Positions 17,834-25,046 of a stretch of 64,000 nt of DNA are shown one piece after another. The position numbers were made by a program, and so were the translations under genes. Source of the stretch: RFSX01 sp965230215 (GTDB lineage: Bacteria > Bacteroidota > Bacteroidia > Chitinophagales > Saprospiraceae). The stretch is taken from positions 806,001-870,000 of the forward strand of contig CBDDKN010000002.1 in NCBI GenBank assembly GCA_965230215.1, read 5' to 3'. The notes beneath the pieces were generated by a model. That model was given only the letters and a program-made list of their open reading frames with translations. It was not told where the DNA came from and ran no database searches. Numbering within the stretch: the stretch's first letter is position 1; each line of letters begins with the position of its first letter.

Positions 17834-19015
17834 ATGCCATTCTACTCAGCAGATTACATATTACCAATAAGTTCTGCACCCATAAAGGATGGTGTTGTTC
17901 ATCTTGATGATAATGGTGTTGTAATAAAAGTGGGAAGCAGAGATGAATTCCCGACTGCAGATATGAAGCACCTTTCTGGTGTGCTGGTCCCTGGCTTCGT
18001 TAATGCGCATTGCCATCTTGAACTTTCCCACATGCAATCTCTGTGCGATACAGGAACAGGATTGATAAGCTTTATAGGAAATGTTGTGAAGCTGCGAGAT
18101 TTCGAAGAGCAGATTATTCTGGATGCCATCGCCAGGAGGGATGAGGAAATGTATGCCAACGGCATCCAGGCGGTGGGTGACATTTGTAATAAGTTGGACA
18201 CAGCAAAAACCAAGACAGAGAGTCCGATCCACTATTACAGCTTTGTTGAGATGTTCGACATGATGCAAACTTCCAGAACTGAAGAAACCATCAACATGTA
18301 TCAAGCTGTATACAATGGTCAATCGGATGCTGGACATAATTCAAAAAGCTTTGTCCCGCATGCCCCTTACAGTGTTTCAAATGGACTTTTTGAGTTCATC
18401 AACAATAACAATTCTGAAGATAGTTGTATCAGTATCCACAATCAGGAAACGCCTCCGGAAAACGAGCTTTTTGAAAATGGGACTGGTGCTTTCCATGATT
18501 TCTATGCCTCATTTGGAATGAATCTGAATGAATTCAAGGCATTGGGATTGTCAGCTATCCATTATGTTCTTCAAAACCTTAAGCCTCGAGCTCGAAACCT
18601 TTTCGTACACAATACATTGACCAATTCCAATGACATTGCCGCAGCTCACGCATGGTCAGATAATTGTTATTGGGTAAGTTGCCCAAATGCAAACTTATAC
18701 ATCGAAAACAGCCTTCCCGATTACAAGTGTTTCCTGGATGCCAATGCGAAAGTGTGTCTTGGAACAGATTCCATCATGTCCAACTGGCAGCTTGATATCT
18801 GGGAAGAAGTGAAAACAATTAAGAAGTATAACTCCTATGTACCTATTGAAAGCCTTCTCCAGTGGGCCTGTCTCAATGGTGCAAAAGCATTAAAATATGA
18901 AGACATCATAGGAAGTATAGAGCCTGGTAAATCTCCAGGACTTGTTCACATTGATATGGAATGGAGAGGTGCGCTTACCGATATATCAAAAAGCAAAGCT
19001 GTTCGCATTGCTTAA
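17834..19015 (+). CDS. Amidohydrolase-superfamily metal-dependent hydrolase
   Basis: 393 residues with the metal site of the cytosine deaminase/chlorohydrolase-like branch: HCHLELSH (HxH, about 58-65), a middle FVPHAPYSVS, the next metal His in ISIHNQE, and the terminal Asp in LGTDSIMSNWQLD. An N-terminal beta-sandwich strand pair ends in VLVPGFVNAH. These enzymes deaminate or hydrolyse cyclic amines and amides. The NAHCHLELS form recalls aminofutalosine deaminase-like proteins, but no other menaquinone gene is nearby, so the substrate is left open. Its stop overlaps the convergent GSCFA gene by 4 nt. Confidence 0.88.
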   Translation: MPFYSADYILPISSAPIKDGVVHLDDNGVVIKVGSRDEFPTADMKHLSGVLVPGFVNAHCHLELSHMQSLCDTGTGLISFIGNVVKLRDFEEQIILDAIARRDEEMYANGIQAVGDICNKLDTAKTKTESPIHYYSFVEMFDMMQTSRTEETINMYQAVYNGQSDAGHNSKSFVPHAPYSVSNGLFEFINNNNSEDSCISIHNQETPPENELFENGTGAFHDFYASFGMNLNEFKALGLSAIHYVLQNLKPRARNLFVHNTLTNSNDIAAAHAWSDNCYWVSCPNANLYIENSLPDYKCFLDANAKVCLGTDSIMSNWQLDIWEEVKTIKKYNSYVPIESLLQWACLNGAKALKYEDIIGSIEPGKSPGLVHIDMEWRGALTDISKSKAVRIA

Positions 19016-19971
19016 ACCCCAAAATCGATAAAATCATATTTTTCTTGAAGGCTTTTTGCTTTCCTAATTGTCTGCTCCATAAAAATCTTATGTTGCTCTG
19101 AATCCGGATGAAGTGCTCTGTGCTCAAGCGCCATGTTAATTGACTGGATGGATTTTCTTAAATCCTGGTCGGCATCATCAAGATAATTGCTGCTGAACAA
19201 GCTAAAAATGTGATGTAATGCCAATGCACTGGGGTGGATCAGATCTTCGCCATAGTATCTATAATCCCTCAGCTCATCCAATAAGATTTCATAGGAGGGA
19301 AAGTACTGACAACAATCACTGTTGCCCTTGACAATATTGTTGATGGCAAGCAAACAAGAGGCTTTACTGATATTGTTTTCGTGAAGGCCTTCCTTAATGT
19401 GGCGGATTGGGCTTACTGTAAAAATGAATTTCTTCTTCCTTTCGCCAATTGCATTTAGCAAATCTATGGAGCCTTGCAGGGTATGCTCAATTTCCTCAAC
19501 AGACAAAAGCTTTTTCTGAAACAACTCTGTTGGAAACTTGTGACAATTATTAACGATGGAACCATCGCTCTTTTTTTGATACACAAACGCTGTCCCCAGG
19601 GTGATTACCACCCAATCCAGCTCTTGAGCAAACTGTCGTGCAGATTGCAGTGATCCATTTATCTTTTCTAAAGTGATCCGGGCTTGAGTACTGTTAAAAC
19701 TGCTATGAAAATTCGGGTGGCTCCATATGTCTCCATTAAGCTGTAGCGAATGCTCAGGCAGCGAATCCGCAGTTATCATACTCTTTATAGTGTGGTAAAT
19801 ACTAGAAGGATTAAACGTAATCCCTGCTGGATTGGACAATACAGCGTACTGAAGCCTTTTTAAGCGTTCCATGATATCTACCGAAAAGCAGGATCCAAAA
19901 CTCATTATTCGGTCAGAATAGCTTATTCTATCGACGCTTGGCTTTATGTTAATTTTAGTTACATGATGCAT
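19012..19971 (-). CDS. GSCFA domain protein
   Basis: 319 residues with the signature SFGSCFSVDIMERL (about residues 24-37) that defines the GSCFA family, an SGNH-hydrolase-like fold common in Bacteroidota. Later blocks fit the family: DWVVITLGTAFVY, VSPIRHIKEG and YFPSYEILLDELRDYRYY. The activity is not established; esterase or acyltransferase chemistry is possible from the fold. There is no signal peptide, so it is probably cytoplasmic. The 223-nt gap beyond its start leads to the divergent porP-like gene. Confidence 0.92.
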   Translation of the reverse strand: MHHVTKINIKPSVDRISYSDRIMSFGSCFSVDIMERLKRLQYAVLSNPAGITFNPSSIYHTIKSMITADSLPEHSLQLNGDIWSHPNFHSSFNSTQARITLEKINGSLQSARQFAQELDWVVITLGTAFVYQKKSDGSIVNNCHKFPTELFQKKLLSVEEIEHTLQGSIDLLNAIGERKKKFIFTVSPIRHIKEGLHENNISKASCLLAINNIVKGNSDCCQYFPSYEILLDELRDYRYYGEDLIHPSALALHHIFSLFSSNYLDDADQDLRKSIQSINMALEHRALHPDSEQHKIFMEQTIRKAKSLQEKYDFIDFGV

Positions 19972-20086
19972 GTCCCCTGAACTTTGACAATCAATTCATA
20001 AATTTTGTGATTTCATGGCATATTCATTGCTCTAATTGATATATATAAGAATTCAATCAACCGTTTTATATCCAAAAAATTGAATT

Positions 20087-20120
20087 TTGTACTTTTTGTG
20101 TTGGACTAACTTTAAATTTG
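20087..20120 (+). promoter_or_regulatory. Candidate promoter for the PorP/SprF gene
   Basis: TAAATTTG at 20113-20120 fits the -7 consensus TAnnTTTG. A TTG at 20087-20089 is 23 nt upstream, at the edge of the accepted spacing. The predicted transcript starts near 20126, about 70 nt before the chosen ATG. The surrounding gap is AT-rich and shows no other convincing element. Confidence 0.45.
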
Positions 20121-20194
20121 CAATATTATTAGATTAATTGTTATAAATTAGTCACCCTTGTTATTTCGCAACTGTGAATGATAAAAAAAAGAAA

Positions 20195-21241
20195 ATGAAG
20201 TTTACTAAGATAATACTGTTTTTAGGTGCATTTCTACTGGGTGGAACAGGGCTTTTTGCTCAGGATATCCACTTTTCCCAGTTCTACATGTCACCACTAA
20301 ACCTCAACCCCGCGATGACCGGAGTGATGAACTGTAATACCCGTGTGGTTGTGAATTACAGGAATCAGTGGTCTCAAGTTTTAAGAGGAGATGCTTATAA
20401 CACCTATTCTGTATCATATGACCAAAAAATAGCTGTCGGTAGATCTGACTATTTTGGTATTGGTGGTACATTCTGGGGTGACAGAGCTGGTGAGTTGAAC
20501 TTTGGTACAACAACTGGTCGTATCTCTTTCTCATATGCCAAAAAGATGGGTGGATATCGTAAATCGGCCAGATACTTGGTATTCGGTGCTGACGCTGGTA
20601 TCTCTCAAAGACGTGTAGACCTTGAAAGTGCAAGATGGCCTTCACAGCATGATGGCAACGGTGGTTTTGATCCAACGGCTCCTGGAGGTAATGGAGAAAT
20701 CATGGATACAGATTTCTTGCATGCTGATCTTACTGCAGGATTGTTATTCTTCAACGTATTGGATGAAGCCAACAATTTCTATATCGGTTTGGCTATGCAC
20801 CACTTGAATCAACCTAATGTATCTTTCTTGGGTAATGAAGAAAATCTTACCAGCAGAATTACAGTACACGCTGGTGGTCAATTTGAAATGAACAGAGATT
20901 TCAGCATTATTCCAAATATCATATACATGTCACAGGGACAGCACAGACAAGTTAACCTTGGTGCTGCTGGTCGTTTTAATCTTGGTTCAAGATCTGATGG
21001 TCAATCATGGCAATTAGGTGGTTGGTACCGTATCGGTAACAAAGTAGATGGTGGTATTCACTCTGATGCTTTCATCCTTACTACCAGATTTGACTATGGT
21101 AATTATGGTATTGGATTCAGTTATGATATCACGGTATCGAAACTAAGCCAGGCTGGCACTGCTAATGGCGCTTTCGAATTCTCTTTGAATTATCTGATTT
21201 GTGGTCCTGAGAAACGTTCTGTTTACTGTCCACGATTCTAA
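20195..21241 (+). CDS. PorP/SprF family type IX secretion outer-membrane protein
   Basis: 348 residues from the ATG at 20195; a GTG at 20174 would only lengthen the signal peptide. The signal ends near LFAQ, and the mature protein opens with DIHFSQFYMSPLNLNPAMTG, the hallmark start of PorP/SprF proteins. The rest is a 14-strand-like beta-barrel pattern ending in aromatic strands. In Flavobacterium, SprF helps deliver and anchor the adhesin SprB, and related copies accompany T9SS substrates. No giant adhesin gene lies next to it here. A terminator follows at 21267, so it appears to be transcribed alone. Confidence 0.93.
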   Translation: MKFTKIILFLGAFLLGGTGLFAQDIHFSQFYMSPLNLNPAMTGVMNCNTRVVVNYRNQWSQVLRGDAYNTYSVSYDQKIAVGRSDYFGIGGTFWGDRAGELNFGTTTGRISFSYAKKMGGYRKSARYLVFGADAGISQRRVDLESARWPSQHDGNGGFDPTAPGGNGEIMDTDFLHADLTAGLLFFNVLDEANNFYIGLAMHHLNQPNVSFLGNEENLTSRITVHAGGQFEMNRDFSIIPNIIYMSQGQHRQVNLGAAGRFNLGSRSDGQSWQLGGWYRIGNKVDGGIHSDAFILTTRFDYGNYGIGFSYDITVSKLSQAGTANGAFEFSLNYLICGPEKRSVYCPRF

Positions 21242-21266
21242 GAAATAAATGTTAATAAAAAAATTG

Positions 21267-21308
21267 GACCTTGCTTGGCACTTTTCGAGCAAGGTCTTAT
21301 TTTTATAC
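21267..21308 (+). terminator. Intrinsic terminator after the PorP/SprF gene
   Basis: Perfect 9-bp stem (GACCTTGCT / AGCAAGGTC, 21267-21275 and 21288-21296) with a 12-nt loop, followed by a T-rich tract (TTATTTTTA). It lies 26 nt after the stop, so transcription of the bactofilin gene is probably independent. Confidence 0.85.
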
Positions 21309-21394
21309 AAAACCGATTCCCCCAAGCAAATTATTCCCCACCAATAGCATATTTCCTTTGAGTTAGTATCTCATTTAGTAAATCTTATTTAAAT

Positions 21395-21814
21395 ATGTTT
21401 GGAAGTACAAAAAATAAACAGTCAGAAAGTATGAGTAACAACAATCCATCCTCAGCTATCAATACCCTCGTTGGTGGAACACATGTTGAAGGAACTATCA
21501 TCGCAAAAAGTGACATTCGTATTGATGGAACTGTAGAAGGTTCACTTGAATGTTCTGGAAAATTGATTATTGGAATGGAAGGAAAAGTTGAGGGCGAAGC
21601 AACATGTCAGAACGCCGTGATAGAAGGAACATTCAGGGGTACACTTATCGTGCATGATGCTCTTGATGTTAGAGATAACGCTAATGTAATGGGTGAAATA
21701 AAAACTGGCAAACTGAATGTACAGGCTGGAGCCATATTCAATGGTAACTGTGACATGGGTCAGAAAATAAAAAGCATTCCCAGTACTGAGCCCAAAGAAG
21801 TATCCGCATCCTGA
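21395..21814 (+). CDS. Bactofilin (polymer-forming cytoskeletal protein)
   Basis: 139 residues built around a right-handed beta-helix of repeating G-x-(I/V) rungs: THVEGTIIAKSDIRIDG, VEGSLEC, GKVEGEA, IEGTFRG, VMGEIKTGKL. Disordered tails flank the core, as is normal. Bactofilins polymerise without nucleotide and scaffold cell-wall and polarity functions at the cytoplasmic membrane. It is followed 34 nt later by a four-helix membrane protein that may act with it. In many Bacteroidota a bactofilin gene lies just upstream of the ATP synthase operon; no atp genes follow here. Confidence 0.93.
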   Translation: MFGSTKNKQSESMSNNNPSSAINTLVGGTHVEGTIIAKSDIRIDGTVEGSLECSGKLIIGMEGKVEGEATCQNAVIEGTFRGTLIVHDALDVRDNANVMGEIKTGKLNVQAGAIFNGNCDMGQKIKSIPSTEPKEVSAS

Positions 21815-21848
21815 TAATCATTAGGAGCAAGCTATTTAGCTGATAAAC

Positions 21849-22238
21849 ATGAATACAAAAGCATTTGCAAAGTTAATGGGCATGGCTATACTAATTGGTT
21901 GGCTCATTTTCTCTGTGCTATGCCTTGTCTTACCTTTGTCAAAATACAGCATGATGGGATTACTATCTATGCTGTTCTTTATTGTGCTGTCTGCAATCGT
22001 ATATTATCTTGGTGAGAATGCGACAAAGAGTACCCGCAGTGGCGCCTTTCTTTCTGTCATTGTAATCAACACATTCATGAAGCTTATCGCCTCATTTATT
22101 TTCGTATTTGTCTATGTCAAAATGTGCGAACCTGATGACAAGCTGTTTATCATTCCATTCTTTATCTTCTACCTTACTTTTATGTTTGCAGAAACTTATT
22201 TTCTAAGTGAGCAGGCCAGAAGCAGTAAGGTTAAATAG
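21849..22238 (+). CDS. Four-helix membrane protein (possibly ATP-synthase-accessory-like)
   Basis: 129 residues with four hydrophobic segments (about 9-30, 35-53, 65-87 and 98-115) and short polar ends. I do not recognise a named domain. Its size, topology and place after bactofilin resemble the small membrane protein that sits between bactofilin/AtpI and atpB in other Bacteroidota; that is inference from context only. Its stop is 8 nt from the convergent trhO stop, with no terminator. Confidence 0.7.
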   Translation: MNTKAFAKLMGMAILIGWLIFSVLCLVLPLSKYSMMGLLSMLFFIVLSAIVYYLGENATKSTRSGAFLSVIVINTFMKLIASFIFVFVYVKMCEPDDKLFIIPFFIFYLTFMFAETYFLSEQARSSKVK

Positions 22239-22246
22239 CATTACGC

Positions 22247-23290
22247 CTACAGCTCCAGTGGTTCGTCTTTATGGTGCGCTTTGTATCTGCCCTTTCCGAA
22301 TTTTGTGCCGTTGAATTCAAGCTCCTTTTTCAATTCATCTCTTTTTTCCTCTGGTAGCTCATTGAAGTCCTGACATTTCACAGAACAGCAGGAAGAGTAT
22401 TTCTCTGCACAACTCTCACATTGAATAAACAAAATATGGCAGGCATCATTGGCACAGTTGGTATGTACATCACAAGGAGCACCACATTGATGGCATTTAC
22501 TAATTACATCTCCACTGATTCTTTCTCCAAGACGCTCATCGAATACAAAGTTTTTTCCAATAAACTTATTTTCCAGGCCCTTATCATTGGCCTGACGCGT
22601 ATATTCAATAATGCCTCCTTCCAGTTGATAAACCTGCTTAAATCCTTTGTGCCTAAAATAGGCGCTGGCCTTTTCGCAGCGAATACCACCAGTGCAATAC
22701 ATTAGAAGATTATGGTCTTCCTTCTTATCGCTGAGCATGTCCTCAATTATCGGCAAAGACTCCCTGAAGGTTTCCACATCAGGAGTGATGGCATTTTCAA
22801 AATGGCCAACTTCACTCTCGTAATGGTTTCTCATATCAATGATAATGGTGTTGTCCTTTTCCGCTAAATCATTAAACTTCTCTGCATTAACATGCACACC
22901 TTTATTTGTAACGTCAAAAGAACTATCTGAGAGTCCGTCTGCAACAATCTTATCTCTTACTTTGATGGTCAATTTGTAAAATGACTTGCCATCATCATCG
23001 ATAGCGATGTTATGACGAATGCCTCTCAAAAAGATAATATCCTCCATGGCATCTTTGAAATCTTCCATCCTGTCCTCAGGAACTGAAATCTGAGCGTTCA
23101 CACCCTCATAGGAAACGTATATGCGGCCAAACACCTCTACCCTGTCCATCAATTGATAGAAATGATCTCTGAATAATTGGGGATTACCAATCTTGGCGTA
23201 CTTGTAAAAAGAAATTGTAACTCTCGAACGAGAGTCTGCCTGCATTTTTTCCTTAAGCAGGTCTTTATTGACTCGATTATGTAGGCTCAT
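22247..23290 (-). CDS. trhO: tRNA uridine(34) hydroxylase TrhO (rhodanese-related)
   Basis: 347 residues with the three-part layout of TrhO/YceA: an N-terminal acylphosphatase-like domain (about 20-115), a rhodanese domain with DMRNHYE and the active Cys in MYCTGGIRCEKA (about residue 198), and a Cys-rich C-terminal module with CHQCGAPC, CANDAC, CESC and SCCSVKC that looks zinc-binding. TrhO hydroxylates uridine-34 of some tRNAs in an oxygen-dependent route to 5-carboxymethoxy or methoxy wobble modifications. It is cytoplasmic. The neighbours are unrelated. Confidence 0.95.
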   Translation of the reverse strand: MSLHNRVNKDLLKEKMQADSRSRVTISFYKYAKIGNPQLFRDHFYQLMDRVEVFGRIYVSYEGVNAQISVPEDRMEDFKDAMEDIIFLRGIRHNIAIDDDGKSFYKLTIKVRDKIVADGLSDSSFDVTNKGVHVNAEKFNDLAEKDNTIIIDMRNHYESEVGHFENAITPDVETFRESLPIIEDMLSDKKEDHNLLMYCTGGIRCEKASAYFRHKGFKQVYQLEGGIIEYTRQANDKGLENKFIGKNFVFDERLGERISGDVISKCHQCGAPCDVHTNCANDACHILFIQCESCAEKYSSCCSVKCQDFNELPEEKRDELKKELEFNGTKFGKGRYKAHHKDEPLEL

Positions 23291-23393
23291 CGCTTTTGCA
23301 TTAAACGTGAGAAAAATGCAAAGCTATATTAACTCTATGAATATAACAAACACATATAAGAAGCCCTTATGTATGCTTTCTGTAAAATCCACA

Positions 23394-23762
23394 TCAGAAT
23401 GCATCTTCACAATCCAATTCTTCGTAACTGAGCAGATCCATGGATTCTAGTACAGATTCGTCTATTTCATTCACATGACGAACAAAATAACGATCGCCCT
23501 GAGGACATACATGACAAGCTTCACAAACCGCCTCATGATAGTTCAGGTCCAACTTGACATCGGTTACTTCGATACCCTGTGCTTCCAACCAATTCTGTAG
23601 CTTCTCCTCTCTTAATTCCTTGCTATCTGATTCAGGTACATCAGATGCAAAATGATCTGTTTGGCATTGGCGAATATCGAAGCTGAAACAATAGTTGCCT
23701 TCATCCGCCTTATCACAAGAGATCGTCATCGCGATCAAAAACAATATCATCATGTTCTTCAT
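23394..23762 (-). CDS. Cys-rich hypothetical lipoprotein
   Basis: 122 residues starting with a short lipoprotein signal (lipobox TISC, Cys about residue 16). The mature part is acidic and contains about seven further cysteines, including EACHVC near the middle, suggesting disulfides or a metal site. I do not recognise the family. It sits 51 nt downstream of the M14 carboxypeptidase on the same strand and 103 nt upstream of the trhO start, so it may share an envelope-directed transcript with the peptidase. Confidence 0.7.
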   Translation of the reverse strand: MKNMMILFLIAMTISCDKADEGNYCFSFDIRQCQTDHFASDVPESDSKELREEKLQNWLEAQGIEVTDVKLDLNYHEAVCEACHVCPQGDRYFVRHVNEIDESVLESMDLLSYEELDCEDAF

Positions 23763-23812
23763 ATCTGTCTTTTTCTTTTAAGACGCCATTTGAAGATAAA
23801 AGTGTTGGTGCG

Positions 23813-25042
23813 TTAATCGTTTTTTTTCAAAACAAGCAACTTCATCATCTCTCTAGCTGCCACTCTCGCCTTTTCATCAACAAATGACCTAGGGGTTTCA
23901 TCACCAACTTCGTAGGTTATACTTTCGGCACCAAATTGCTTAAAAAACCAAGACTTGGTAATGGCCTGATTAAAGTCATAGGCTTCTTCCTGAGGTGTGT
24001 ATTCTTGAAAACTTGAATCGATGGCTTCAAACCAATAATCCTTGAACCCATCTATAACCGAAATCCTATTATCCGTTAAAGTGTAATACAAGTCTTCCTG
24101 AGTAGAATGAAAATCAATTGCCAATACCACACTGTTTTTCATTTTTCTGGTCGCCGAGGTCAAGTGTTCTGCAACAAGGCGAACCTCTTGTTGCTTATAA
24201 CTGGACCAGTCTCTATTTAGATCAATTCCGCCTGTGTTATGACGCCAATGTCCCAAATCAACACCATCAGGATTGATCATAGGATACACAAGTATGCGGT
24301 AATTATTTCTGAAGTCTGTAGCTATCTGATTATCCTTCAGTAATTCATCAACAAAACTCAACATGGCCATATAGCCACTAACCTCTGGCGGATGAAGCCT
24401 TCCAAAAATGACAATCGCTGGCTTCTTTTTAACCGACTGCCAGTCCATATTAAGGCAATAAATGTCTCTGCCCCTAATCGATTTGCCGATAGTCAACTTT
24501 CGAATATTTTCACTTGACTGATCCAAACTATCTGCCCAAGCCTTACAATCGGAAGAAGTCATCAGTTCCTGTCCTGCTACGTACAGCCACCCGGCATCTA
24601 CCTCCAGTCTGAGTGTCGCCAGGTTTCCAGCCTTGATGGTGTCAAACTCAGTTGTATCCATAGCTGTCCAGTGAAGTCTGTCTTTACTCAACTTAGGAAC
24701 ATATCTGTGCTCATGTTCTGTATATTCGATTTCCAGGTCTATCCTGCGATCTCGCTCTGAACGTATCCTAAATGCAAAATAGCTGCTGGCATTTATAGGT
24801 GTATTTTCAGGGGATACGATAACTCTGAAAGTTGTATCATTGATCTGACGAAAACCATTCATTCTTGCGCCATCAAATTCATTATCAACATATACACCGT
24901 CAAACCTATAACTGGTTTTTACCTGATCATTTATGGGTTTAGTTGAAGTGTCTTCAGGTACTGGATAGCTGTGCTCTTTTAACTTGCCTGATGCACAGGC
25001 TGTAATGAAAAATATCAGAGAAAGATATATAAGCTTATGCAT
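23813..25042 (-). CDS. M14 family zinc carboxypeptidase lipoprotein
   Basis: 409 residues with a lipoprotein signal (TACAS, Cys about 16). An N-terminal beta domain (about 40-160) precedes the peptidase. The zinc ligands fit M14: HPPE in FGRLHPPEVSGY and the third His in AIDFHSTQ. Substrate-binding and catalytic landmarks are NPDGVD, GGIDLNRDW and the Glu in SITYEVGDETP. It trims C-terminal residues from peptides, probably in the periplasm. It ends about 50 nt before the Cys-rich lipoprotein and begins 4 nt after the uvrA stop. Confidence 0.92.
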   Translation of the reverse strand: MHKLIYLSLIFFITACASGKLKEHSYPVPEDTSTKPINDQVKTSYRFDGVYVDNEFDGARMNGFRQINDTTFRVIVSPENTPINASSYFAFRIRSERDRRIDLEIEYTEHEHRYVPKLSKDRLHWTAMDTTEFDTIKAGNLATLRLEVDAGWLYVAGQELMTSSDCKAWADSLDQSSENIRKLTIGKSIRGRDIYCLNMDWQSVKKKPAIVIFGRLHPPEVSGYMAMLSFVDELLKDNQIATDFRNNYRILVYPMINPDGVDLGHWRHNTGGIDLNRDWSSYKQQEVRLVAEHLTSATRKMKNSVVLAIDFHSTQEDLYYTLTDNRISVIDGFKDYWFEAIDSSFQEYTPQEEAYDFNQAITKSWFFKQFGAESITYEVGDETPRSFVDEKARVAAREMMKLLVLKKND

Positions 25043-25046
25043 CAGA

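Noticed and set aside
17861..18337. 158-codon minus-strand open frame inside the amidohydrolase gene
   Set aside because: Fully antisense to a gene with intact motifs; no signal peptide, domain or promoter.
20174..20194. GTG start for the PorP/SprF gene
   Set aside because: The ATG at 20195 begins a normal signal peptide; the extra residues are lysine-rich and not family-like.
19972..20194. Possible RNA gene or riboswitch in the gap before the PorP/SprF gene
   Set aside because: AT-rich with only short weak repeats; no tRNA, SAM, cobalamin or TPP riboswitch pattern could be seen.
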